Positions 1 to 11,965 of a stretch of 64,000 bases of DNA are shown here, in pieces. Position numbers and translations under genes: made by a program. Source of the stretch: Labyrinthula sp. Ha. Lineage: Eukaryota > Sar > Bigyra > Labyrinthulida > Labyrinthulaceae. Numbering within the stretch: position 1 is the first letter of the stretch; each line of letters begins with the position of its first letter. The notes beneath the pieces were generated by a model that did not search any database, was not told the origin of the DNA, and saw nothing but the letters and a program-made list of their open reading frames with translations. The stretch lies in the NCBI GenBank assembly GCA_015227615.1, contig JAALGZ010000001.1:2790001-2854000 (forward strand), written 5' to 3'.

Positions 1-3000
1 CAAAACCGCAATAACTACATAAGAGATACCAACTAACCAGTAGAAACATAGGGAAGATGCTTCAAAGGTGTTGCACTGATATGTTCCAGTTTATTATAGC
101 ACGGGGAGATGTAATAGAGGTTTCTTAACAGTAGTAGTTGAAATTTCAGGTTTTTGTTTCTTAGGTAGTATATCGTAACGTGTTACCTTCACCAACGTCA
201 TAGAATGTTGAATTCTTTGTTACCAAGGAAAATCATATCCAAGTGATAAAACATAGGTTGGTTTAAAGGTATGTGCATGGTTTCGCCTTCATGTTCCAGC
301 TATCTTGTATTCATATTCGGTGTGCATAATATTTTTCATCATGTATTGCCCTGGATAAGAAAGGGGACATTCTCACACTATTGTTATGCGAGGAATGGTC
401 AGTTAGCCGATTATATAGGTTCTTTCTATGTTGTAATTGGTTGGGAGGATGATTCGTAACATAATTTTTTTCATTCAGGATACGTGTATGAAGGCGATGG
501 ATTCATGTGTGGTACTAATTTATCATATTCTTCTATTTGGTTAGAAGTTTTTTTGTGGTTTTGGAGTTTACTTAGGTGACGTTATTTCCTCCAAGTAAAT
601 TGGTGTGTCAGTTCCCAGAAGCATGATTTCGTGTGCTGCGCTTAGATATTTGTCAATGATTTCGTGTTCACTGAATCATTGGCTTCTCTGATCGACAAGT
701 TAATACACATCTTCATCTTCTTCAATTAAGATGAAATCCATTCTTTTCTAGTAATCCATTTAATTCGGATATTTTTTCTAATTCTTTGATTCGTTTTCAT
801 ATAGTGCTACTAGCCTTCAAGTTCTGTCAGTTATATAGCAGTGGACTTAGTTTCAGTATTCGTGCGATTCAATTCTCGGCCTTTCTGTTTGAGAGATCAT
901 ATTTAAGAAGGTAGTTAAGTTGGTTAAAGTCGATCTTTACAACTATTGTTTTGGCCAGGAATACGCTTTCACCCTGTTATCAAGCGTTAAAAACAGCTAC
1001 TCGGCGCTTCATTCTCATACCTTCCTATAGGTTCTATCACAAACTAAAATATCTAGAGTTTTTCTTCTCAGCAGGTTGGAAATTATAAGTTTCGCATGTG
1101 AATATATATATATATATTCCTCCTTTTCCCTATCACGGTGTTTAGAAGCTGGGTAGCAGTTGATGCATATTTGAGTTTCAAAACAATTATCACATTTTTG
1201 GCAATTGAATTTCCCTTAAAGTCTGTTTACGAGACTGACAGGTATTTTTTCATGAATTTGAGGTAACTTCTTCATACAGACTATTAGAATTATATCAAGG
1301 TCTATTGTAATTATTATTAGATATTCTTGCTTAAAAATTACTAAAAATATGCTCTGCTTGAAAGTTTTTTTTTCACAAAGACCAACACGTCGTCAGCGAA
1401 GATGATAGAATGTACTTTCATATTTCCTAGTCATCTTTTGTATTTTATCATTTAGCCGATATATAATGCAATGTAATACCACCATAAATTAATTTGGGTA
1501 CAAGATATAGCCCTATATAACCTTTTCCCGTATTTTTTGTCAATTTAGATTCTATTTCCAACTACTTCGACTGTCCCTAAATCTTATAAATATATTTGCT
1601 GCCAATGACTCAGGTACCCCATTATCTCTGAGTAAGGACGGTAAAGCTGCATAGGAAAGGGGAAAAGGGACTATTGACGTCGATAAATATCATCCTTTGT
1701 CTGAAAATTTTCGGGCTGATATCCTCAATAAATAGTTGACATATCTCAACCGTGTGGGATAATGTAGTATATCTACAAAAACTAGCCTGGTATAGAAACA
1801 ATTCCTCAATTAGGCTCTCAAAAAATATATTTAGGAGTGCTATGAGTAAAATAAAGGTCATTTAAGGCAAGTTTATTACCACTCAGCTTAGGGTTTTCAA
1901 CTTTGTACTGTTATAAGAAAATAACTTTCATTCATAAAATAGGGTTTTTTATTTGTTTTGAAACTATCTACTTTGGATAACCTTTAGGTGAAATTTGTCT
2001 GATATTTGGGGATGGGTTGAGGTACTTTATTACTTTACTAACGACTCGGTCTTCTACAATAGATTTTTTGTTCTGTATTGCTCTCAGGTATTTAAGACCT
2101 GATTTATATATATAGTATTATATGAGGGTATGTTGACAGTCTGGTTGTCCACGCTTAGCTACTAGTGGTAATATTGTGCGGCAATAGAGTTTGTTACTTC
2201 TGGGTTTATGGATATAATCCCATAATATTTATGCTACTCTTCCACTAGTGTTGTATTTTCATATCTGGTTTTTTACGAAAGTTGTAGTCTTTCTCTAAAA
2301 GTTTTTAAATGTATTATTGGTTTTACGAGAGTTATTTGTGCAAGAGCTGGATTTTACATATATGCTTATTTCATCTGAGAACATGTCCCGATCATCAATT
2401 TTGAAATTCCTGGTTTTTCTGGACATCCTTACTTTTTCATTTAGAGAAACTTAGTTTTACCTTTAATGATTTAACCTGATGAGATTAAGAGAGGTTTGGC
2501 AACTCTATTTATAACATTACTTATGTTTTTTCGTAAATAGAGCGTTCATTAGTTTTCTTACTATCCTTGCGAGCTGTGTGTAACCCACTTCCTCGATTTT
2601 GAGTATCTTTGTCTGTAATTTTATCTTCAGTACCTTGTCAAACTAAATGGTATTTTTTACGAAGGGGTTTGTCAAAATACTATTATTTTTTTTGTTCCAA
2701 TACCTAAAAGTTGTAGGTCGATGCTTATTCAAAATCAAGTGTGGTCTTTGCGTTCATGTTGCGGAAGACCTTTTGTTGGGGTTTGTGTTTGCTTTAACAG
2801 ATGTATCCACTGTACTTCTTTCCGTAATCAAGAACTGGATCTTCAATGACTTCACTTGCTTATTTCATGACTTATAGCATGCATATCTTATGAGAATCAA
2901 TTTCCCTGTCTTTTACATGTGGTTTATTACATCCATCTGGTGTTCCAGTATAAACCATTCTGAGATCATAGTTCTCCAATTGCTTCTTGATGATAGTCCA

Positions 3001-6000
3001 TTCCTATTACTTGTATTTTCCCAGGATTTCTTGGTTTACAGTTCCGCTTTCCACAGAAAGCTATTAATTTTCACTTTTTAGTTGTTTTCTGTAATCTTCT
3101 TTGTGACATTTTTGAAACCTTCTTATATTCATGTATAGAGTAAATACTGCGGCACTTGTAGATCATATCTAGGTACATTTTAAGTTATATTCTAACCTAA
3201 ATTTAATAGATATGATCCTAGCGTTTATTTCATAAAGGTTAGTGACACCCTGCAGGAGTTCTTAGCACAAAATTATTAGTACACCTGTTAAGAAAAGATC
3301 TGGTTTTGAGACAACCCTGCTATCTTTTCCATTGTAACCGGCATTCTTTTTAGCTTGCTTGAGAGATTCCAATCACTTTATTCACCTTTTCGGAGTAGAT
3401 TCACGATGGGTCTAAGTTCATCTGTCAGTATTACTTTTCTAAAGAGGTTTGTATTGCACAAAATCACCGATATTCCGTGATGCTACTTGCACGTTTACTT
3501 TATGTTGGGTCGTCGAGCCTTGGAATTGCTGGAAGCACTGGGTTAATATAGGCCAATTCTCACAAGTAACTAGTGTCATTTATTCTGTGTGTCCAAAATG
3601 TCATCGAAGCCATAACCTTAGAGGTTTAGTGGTGACGCTGTTAGTTGTAGAAATTAATATAATAACTAAGAGGGTCATACGAAACCAAAATTCATGGAGT
3701 AGCAAACAAATAGATAATGTTGTACGATTAAACTATGTAAATTAGCTGATGGGTAATAATAATAAATAAGAGCTATGTGGTATCGCATTAATGGAATCTT
3801 TTATTTCTGAGCTGGCTTCCGCAATTTTTAGTGCTCAAGTCTGTGGGTCTATCCATTGATTAACTATCTATAGTGCATCTGACTCCTGTGCCAACATAGA
3901 CTTTTTTGCCAGTGAGACCTATCAAAGCACTAAAATGGAAGTTCATGCTTCTACATTTAACCAGGACTCATATACTTGGCCATAATACGTGATATGAACT
4001 ATTGTTTAAGGGCCTTATAAGTTTGTATCATTGTGAGCAGCAAAACTCAACGTCAGGTTGTGAAATCCTTTAAAATATTGCTGGCTTTTTAGAGTATATC
4101 TTCATCATTCTTTCTACCAATGCATGTTGATGGTTCTTCACAGAGATACCATATACTGTATTGACTCATTATAGCTGGGAAAGCTTAGAGATAATCAAAT
4201 TTTGTGCTGATGTTCTTCCGATAATTGTAAGCAAGTACTACACAGATGTACATTTATTGATACAAATAACCAATAAACTTATGCCGTGTGGAAAATAGGA
4301 AACAAAATGAAGGAGTTTCGCGTGTTCATCACTTCAGCAGCTAATAATTCAAGAATACTTTGAGCATTCCCTATATCTAAGCTAAGAAAGATTCTGATCA
4401 TTGAGAAATTATTCGTGGTATTTCGCGTTTTAATCCGCTTCAAAGGAGAAATCTTATAATGTAATGGAGTCATACCTACAAAATGTGGTCTGTACTTTTG
4501 CTCAATGCTGAATTTATAATTTTTAATTAGGATTCTAAACACTTATGAAGGGACTCATAATTTTAAAGTAGATGTGGCTTCCTCACAAATTCTCCCTGAG
4601 TAGTGTTTATTTGATATATTTTTTTTGTATATGACTACCAGTTCCTAGAATTAATTACTTCACGCGGAAGCAAACTGTATTTTCTTTTCATGAAAATATT
4701 ACGGGGAGTTATTATATATTCTATTCAATGATTACAGTTAACTTTACACAAGATTAAACGGTAGTACAAAAAACTCGATCATTATGATTTGGCAGAACCA
4801 ATGCAAATAAGTTTAAATTGTGGAAGCATGTTATCAACAATGCTTGTTGAAGGAGTAGCACGAAGTTGTTTTCCTCTAGAGACTTTAGAATCAGTAGTTC
4901 CCTTTATAAATAATACAGAAGTTTTAGCTATTGAGATTTTAAAAAAGTCTAGAGCGAAGTTTTTATTATCTTTCAGCTAATTCTCTTCCCCATGAATGAA
5001 AAAGTCAAGGTTCGTGTATCCTGTATAGTTAAACCTTCTTTAATGAATTTACCTATCTAGCTTTGTGCTTTAATAATAGTATGGAGCAAAGAGATTATTA
5101 TTCTAATTGGTTGGCCCTACTTTCCGAATAAACCGAATTTCTTTAATCAAAACGCTATGTACAGAATGTGGCAGAGTGGCTATTGATCGAAGTAGTTAAA
5201 GAATTTTACATAAAACTGGTGCTCCCTTTAACGTTAGAATTCTATTAACTCCTTTGAGTAATATTGTTCGGAGTATTATTATGAGCAAAAAAGGTCTAGC
5301 CATATCCTTGGACGAGAGTTCAATAATTTTTTTCTCACACAGAAGTAAAAATATCTAAGGCAATTTCTTAAATTTCATATGATGGCTATGTTTGCTTCGA
5401 GCATTATGGTACAAGCCTAAGCAAACAATGCTCCATCGCAAAAATGTGTAGAACATGCCCATGTACTTGTTTCAATAGCAAAGTGGTAAAAGTAAGTTAT
5501 GAAAAGGGAATGAAGAACTCTAAGAGATCATTTTCTTAATAGACATACGTCTTAATACTTAGGATGCAGGCACAAGGTTTTTTTGTCTCTGCTTAGCTTA
5601 AAACTAACTCAAATGGTAGTCCTTGCTTCAAACACACGAAAAATTTCCTTGATCTGTAGTTATATCGTGCGGGAAGCATTCATTTTCAAATATAGAATAC
5701 AGAAAGCCTGCAAATACTTCGTTTGGGGCACAAAAACCCTTTTGCTTTAGTGTAAATCACCGGTAAGTCATGCCAAGGAATTAAAGCTGGCTCATTAACA
5801 GAAATAATTCTAATAAAGTAGATTTGTTTAGTCAATATAACAACTTAGCTACAGACATCACTGAGGTATATTGATATAGCTTCAGTGAAAAATAGATGTT
5901 TAGAAAGAAATTTCACATGACATTAATGGAGTAATAAGGCTTCATTCTCACCATATATGCTTTCAAGGCCCATCGGTATTAAATGAATGAATTCGGCTCT

Positions 6001-7339
6001 CCTGTAAGAAAATTTTCAGGGGAAGAACGGTGGTAACGACCAGAATTATGAATATCAAGGCTGAAAACAGGTGAAAAAACTGCAATAGCACATTCTAATC
6101 GGTAAGGATGAATTCTCTTCTATATTCATAACAACCAAGGCCGTAGCGGATTTCTTTCTAGCCTCAAGTTTACAATTACATTTTTTTTGACATTGTTTTG
6201 ATAGGTATTTTGAAGGGTGTCGCTTTGTCACAGAACGTACCATAGGGGAAATTCACAAAAGAGCAAAGAGCTGTACTCAAGATCGAAAGAAAGCGGATGT
6301 TAGAGTTAACTTAATTGTAAATCATAAAGTAATAGATGTGTTTCGAGCTCATGGATCTCCAGTCTCCGCCTTATTCGTCACTTAGGCTCGTTCTCTGCTA
6401 CCAATCTTGGCCTCGACTGAGAAAATCAACTTCACGGGCATTCATCCGTTAATAGCTATTTACGGGGAGTTATATCATGTTTCTCAAATGCAAAGCTTTT
6501 TCGTCTAGGAAAGAAGATAGCTAAACCTCAAAAACAAAAGCTGTTCTACGAAATCTAACGTTTCCAGAGATGAGGCTACGAACTCATCTCTGCCTTATAG
6601 ATCTGTACCTAACAAGAAATAATAATTTAAGTTCGAGGAGTCCCTTGCACTGTTTTTTCTAGTAGCAGCAATAACCCCATGAATCAGCGTTATTCTTCCT
6701 TGCTCTTAAGAGTTGAAGAAGAATACGCCAATTTTCAAATACACAAAAACAATTAGTTTAAAAAACTCGCTCTTCTTTATATCTTTCAAAGTAGACCATT
6801 TTGGTATCTTTATACAACTGCACTAGAATTCCTGACTTAAACAAATAGTAATGTTTAATTAAGCCATCTATAATTGCGTGTTTTACTACCGAATGCCAAT
6901 CAACGGTAATTTGCAATTAGTTTCAAAATGTCCCTCATTAAACCCAAGTGTAAAACCAAAATGAGTTAACTAAATAGTTCTATAGTCACTTAATTTACGT
7001 TCTTTAACATAAGAAAAATATTATAGGAGAACAATTACCCAAAATTACATTGATTTGAGTTTTTTCACTGCAATGCTAATTACAAACTGTCAACTCAACC
7101 AAACTCAGCTAGTTAGCCGTTAACATAGTAGTTGAAATATACATGAAGGAATCAGACGGGTCCACCGATCAAGGAAAAAGGATGAGAATCTGCTAAAATG
7201 AAAAGTCGAAACGCCCGACACTCTAGCTGTATATCCAATATCTGTGTATGATGTATGTCGTATATATGGGAGCTTGCTAGGAAGTTCTCCTCTTAAAAGA
7301 ACAAACAATTAAGGAACTTCTGGACAAGGTTTTGTTGAG
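1..7339. other. gene-poor AT-rich stretch
   Basis: I see no supported gene here. Open frames on both strands stay short (the longest about 98 codons), as expected by chance at this base composition. None joins to a neighbour through a GTA...AG intron of about 30 nt. There is a short TA run near 1103-1118. The last part must hold the promoter of the kinase that starts at 7340, but I recognise no specific element. Confidence 0.6.
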
Positions 7340-8887
7340 ATGGAAGTTTTTCAAGCGCCCAGAAGTAACTCAAAAAATTTCAAGCCGGGACAAAACAGAC
7401 GAGCCAGCCTGATCGCAGTTACAAAGAGGTTATCGCATATACAAGTAAAAAAGTACAAGCCTTTATTACGAAATACTCAGATCTCTCAAATAAACGCCTC
7501 CTTAGCCTCTCAAAGTTCTTTGCAAACTCAGCAGTCAAATATGTCAAGTAATAGACACGTATCTGGAACAGTAAAAGCTCAAGCTTTAATGCAAGAAAAA
7601 ACAAAGACTAGTATGATCTCTACCTCAAAGCACAGCTCAGGAGAGCTTGAGAGCGCAGCTCACCCTTTAAGGAAGAAAAAGAGTCCTAGTCGTAGATACA
7701 CAAGAAAGAAGTCGATGAAGGGGACGTTTAAACGAACACTTAACCGCACTAAGTTATATAGAAATACCCGAAAAAATTTGACTGAGTTGGAATTGCCGTC
7801 CGATGTAAGGCCATCGGATTTTTCTGGTCCAGCCGACCAAAGGACACGAAGTTGGAACCAAGGAAAGAGACCGAAGGGGTCAATAGCGAATAGTAAGGTA
7901 TTTGAAGGGGAAATAGTTAGCCAGTTAAATGTGGATAATATAAAGCCCCTGAAAGAGTTCGACACAGAATATGAAACTCATCCAAAAATTCTGGGTGAGG
8001 GGTCGTTCGCCAAAGTATGGCTGGCAAGGATGAGAGGAGACGGTATGTTTGTTGCAGCGAAGAGCACAAAGCGCCCAAAGAGAGGAGATAACGAGGGAGA
8101 AAGACTAGCTACCTTCAAGCAGTTTGTGAATGAAGTAAATATTCTAACCCACCTGAGGCAGCACGACCATCCGAACATTCTAAAAATCTTCGACACCTAT
8201 CATTCCCACGAGAACGAAGAGATTGGCACTATGCTATTTACAACGGAGTTCGTTAACGGAACAAATTTGGCACAATATTTCAAACATGAAGATCCTCGGT
8301 TTACCAGTGAACCGAAAATTAAAGTGATATTTCACCAAATAGCCTCTGCTCTTGAATACTGTAGAACCCAGGGCGTAGTCCATAGAGACATTAAACCAGA
8401 TAATATTATGATTTGTGTGAAAGATGTTGAAAAGGAGACAATCGTAAGAGACACAAATACGATCCAGATTCTCAAAACCCAAGAAATTAATATAAAGTTA
8501 ATAGATTTTAATCTTGCTACTAAGATGAGTGAGTTTGAAGTTGGTATGGATATGATCTCAGGGGCTTGTGGAACTTTTCATTACATGAGTCCAGAAATGC
8601 ACATGGGGTATAGGTACAGCTTTAAGACTGATGTTTGGTCTTTCGGTGTGTGCTTGTTTTATTGCTTATCTCAAGGTTACTTGCCTTTTGAAAGTGATAA
8701 AGAAGAATCAATGGCGGATATCAGTGCCAAAGTTAAACTTGGTACTTGGCGATTCCATCCAGCAGAGAAATGGAAACCCGTCAGCCGAAACGCAAAGTCC
8801 CTTGTTGTAAAGGTATTAGAACCTAAACCAGCGAAACGATACACATATGAGCAAATTCTAGAGCATAAATATTTTTCGTTTGAGTAA
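7340..8887 (+). CDS. serine/threonine protein kinase with long basic N-terminal region
   Basis: This is a single-exon gene for a 515-aa protein kinase. Residues 1 to about 200 are rich in Lys, Arg, Ser and Thr and look disordered. The kinase domain runs from about 209 to 514. It shows the glycine loop GEGSFAKV (219-226), the ATP-binding lysine in VAAK, the catalytic loop HRDIKPDN (348-355) and SPE (417-419) in place of APE. The metal-binding DFG motif reads DFN (389-391), which is unusual. An in-frame TAA at 7310 lies upstream with no other ATG between, so the start is secure. The overall look is CAMK/ULK-like, but I cannot name a subfamily. Substrates are unknown. The gene converges on GLDC with 84 bp between stop codons. 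The Asp of DFN is kept, so activity is likely though untested. Confidence 0.93.
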   Translation: MEVFQAPRSNSKNFKPGQNRRASLIAVTKRLSHIQVKKYKPLLRNTQISQINASLASQSSLQTQQSNMSSNRHVSGTVKAQALMQEKTKTSMISTSKHSSGELESAAHPLRKKKSPSRRYTRKKSMKGTFKRTLNRTKLYRNTRKNLTELELPSDVRPSDFSGPADQRTRSWNQGKRPKGSIANSKVFEGEIVSQLNVDNIKPLKEFDTEYETHPKILGEGSFAKVWLARMRGDGMFVAAKSTKRPKRGDNEGERLATFKQFVNEVNILTHLRQHDHPNILKIFDTYHSHENEEIGTMLFTTEFVNGTNLAQYFKHEDPRFTSEPKIKVIFHQIASALEYCRTQGVVHRDIKPDNIMICVKDVEKETIVRDTNTIQILKTQEINIKLIDFNLATKMSEFEVGMDMISGACGTFHYMSPEMHMGYRYSFKTDVWSFGVCLFYCLSQGYLPFESDKEESMADISAKVKLGTWRFHPAEKWKPVSRNAKSLVVKVLEPKPAKRYTYEQILEHKYFSFE

Positions 8888-8971
8888 TTGATATCATAAG
8901 AAAAAATCTTTTGTTTTTATTTAATCACAGTTCTATTACGAAAGAAAAGCTCGCTCTAACCCACAAACCTC

Positions 8972-11965
8972 TTATGCTTCTTCTTCAAACTCCTCAACTG
9001 ATGGACAGGTGCATATTAGATTTCTATCTCCATGCGCATTGTCAACCCTAGCCACGGGCCAAAACTTGTTCTCTTTCACAAAAGGAAGTGGAAACACAGC
9101 TTGCTCCCTAGTATATGCCCTTTCAGTCTTATTCCAGAGAGCTTCATCAACAACGCTGGACATACTATGCGGTGCATTAGACAGGACACTATTTTCAACA
9201 GCTACTCTACCATCAACAATTTCATCAATCTCAATTTTAATACTCTTCATAGCCTGAACAAACCTGTCGCACTCCTCTTTGCTCTCACTCTCGGTTGGCT
9301 CAATCATCATTGTTCCAGCTACTGGCCATGACATGGTTGCAGCATGGAACCCGTAGTCGGCTAACCTCTTAGCAACATCACTCTCACTTAATCCATACTT
9401 GCTCAAGTACCGAAGATCAATAATGAACTCATGCCCACAGAGTCCATTCCTGTTCATGTAAAGCACTTCGTACATCTCACTAAGCTCTGAAGCCATATAA
9501 TTTGCACTGAGTATTGCTTGTTGACCCGATTTAAGCAAGCCTTCGTCACCTAGCATGAGCATGAACATGTAGCTAATTGGTAGAATTCCGGCACTTCCCC
9601 ATTCAGCCCCACTAACTTGATTCTCGTCTTTTTGCTTTAGATTATGAACGTGACCAGGAGCATAAGCAGCCAACTCTTTAGTAACACCAATAGAACCAAC
9701 GCCTGGTCCTCCACCACCATGAGGAATCGCGAAGGTTTTATGGAGGTTTAAGTGACAAACATCAGCTCCTATAGCCCCTGGGGAGGTAATACCCAATTGG
9801 GCATTCATATTCGCTCCATCCATATACACCAGTCCCCCATTGTCTTTAATTGTGCTGATTATCTCCTTGACGCCCTCCTCAAATAGTCCATATGTGGAAG
9901 GATATGTAATCATCAAACAGCTAAGGTTTGCAGCATGTTTTTCCACTTTGCGCTTCAAATCGTCGATATCCACGTCGCCATTGGCAAGGTTATTAACCCC
10001 TACAACTTTTAAACCAGCCATAACTGCGGAGGCAGGGTTTGTTCCATGTGCACTTTTGGGGATCAAACAGATGTCTCTATGCCCTTGTCCATTAGCTTTC
10101 TGATAGCCTCGTATAGCAAGAAGACCAGCATATTCCCCAGTAGCTCCGGAGTTTGGTTGGTGACTAATTGCATAAAATCCAGTTACACGAGCAAGAAGTT
10201 CTTCCAAATGATCGACCATTTTTGTATAACCAGTTTTCGTGTTGAGCTCAGCAAAGGGATGAATATCTTTAAACCCTTCCATGCTAACTGGGATAAGTTC
10301 AGATGCGGCGTTAAGTTTCATTGTGCAAGACCCTAGAGGTATCATGGAGTTGCGGAGCGTCAGATCCCGAGCTTCAAGTTTACTTAAGTATCGAAGCATC
10401 TTAGTCTCAGAATGATGTTGGGAAAATACTTCATGGTCTAAAATTGTATCAACCCGCTGCAAAAGACCTAAGTCAACTTCGTCGCTCACATCATGCGAGA
10501 AGAAATGTTTTTCTTGGTTTAGCAAAGTCTGAGCTAGTGCTGTTAAATCTTCAAACTCTGTATTTTGACTAATTGAAACTCCTAGCCATCCATTTGAGTG
10601 TTTCCATACACCAATTCTGGCATTTTGTAACCTCTGGTAAACGACATCAACATCCTAGAACCATAATAACAAAAAGTGTTTTACCTCCTGAGTTGGTTGC
10701 ACAGCGATCGTATCAAAAAATATTACTTCAGAATCCTTTACCACATAGTCACCAGAGTCCAATAATACTTTCTTCAGCAGTTTAGCTTTTAAATGAACAG
10801 ATTCTGCAATGGACTTCAATCCGTCTGGTCCATGGTAGACAGCATAAGCAGCTGCCATATTTGCTAATAGAGCCTGCGCGGTACAAATATTTGATGTAGC
10901 CTTTTCTCGCTTTATGAATTGCTCTCTTGTTTGCAAAGCCATGCGCAGAGCTGACTTTCCATCAGCATCCTTTGAGACACCAATTAACCTACCAGGGAGC
11001 AATCTGGTGTAGTTTTCTTTGACTGACATGAACCCAGCATGTGGACCACCACAAAACATTGGAACTCCAAACCTCTGAGCACTTCCAACACAAATGTCAG
11101 CACCCATGGACCCAGGGCTTTTTGCGACAACTAGGCTCAATAAATCAGAGCACATAATTTTTACAAGTTTCTTTTCTTTCTTCTCCAACTCCGCGAAAAC
11201 ATCTGAGTAGTCCCTCATTGCACCGTATCTATCTGGAGATTGAACAATTATACCGCTCACATCTTTTGTGTCCATACCACTCCTTATTTCCTCCTCATCT
11301 ACAAACATTATTTCTACTCCAAGCCCTTCTGCCCGCGTCTTCAACACAGAAATATTCTGAGCAAACAGATTTTTCGAAACAATGAATTTCCCTTTCTTCA
11401 AACGGTTATAACTATGTGCCAGATTAAGTGCTTCTGAACAAGAAGAAGCTTCATCGAGTAGAGAGCAGTTAGCAACTGGAAGCCCAGTAAGAGAAGAAAC
11501 AGCTGTTTGAAAGTTGAGAAGCATTTCCATTCGCCCTTGAGAAACTTCACTTTGGTAAGGGGTGTATGCAGTGTACCAAGCAGGATTTTCAAGCATGTTT
11601 CTGAGGATAACAGAAGGAGTCACAGAAGGATAGTAACCTTGTCCGATGTAACACGTTTGCACAATGTTTTCATTAGCAAGGTTCCTTAAGTGAGATAAAG
11701 CTTGCTTTTCAGATAAAGGTTTGTTTTTTCCATCCAGTGGGGAAAGAATATCTTCAGGTACTGTTTTACGTACGAGCTCGTTCATGGAGTTTAACCCTAA
11801 AGCTTTCAGCATCATTTGAGAGTCTTTGTCGCTTGGTCCAATATGTCTACTTTTAAACTCATCAGTTTGTTTGAAGACAGAAGTTGAAAAATATGCTCTT
11901 TGCAAGTTATATTTAAATACACTTTGCCTATTCTGAAATAGACTTCGTCTCAAAAATCGCTGCAT
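8972..11965 (-). CDS. GLDC: glycine dehydrogenase (decarboxylating), P-protein, mitochondrial
   Basis: This is the PLP-dependent P-protein of the glycine cleavage system. It decarboxylates glycine and passes the aminomethyl group to the H-protein in the mitochondrial matrix. The first ~30 residues are rich in Arg, Ser and Phe and lack acids, as in a mitochondrial presequence; RHIGPSDKD follows, as in animal GLDC. The PLP lysine is K733 in NLHKTF, just before a glycine-rich stretch. Two open frames are joined by one 30-nt intron (10655-10684, phase 0). Removing it gives 987 aa, against about 1020 in human. Without splicing, a TAG stop cuts the protein after residue 436. The gene is otherwise intact and complete from presequence to C-terminus. 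Confidence 0.96.
10655..10684 (-). other. 30-nt spliceosomal intron in GLDC
   Basis: On the minus strand it begins GTAAAA and ends CTAG. Its removal in phase 0 joins VQPTQE to DVDVVY and restores the only gap in the P-protein. It contains the stop that would otherwise end the upstream frame. Confidence 0.92.

Noticed and set aside
1103-1118. TA dinucleotide run
   Set aside because: Too short to be more than ordinary low-complexity sequence.
3449-3745. 98-codon plus frame
   Set aside because: Several frames this long are expected by chance, and the composition is unlike the real genes here.
4789-4980. 63-codon plus frame with protein-like composition
   Set aside because: No ATG at its head. 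An upstream GTA...CAG segment of 35 nt could be an intron, but the frame before it stops.
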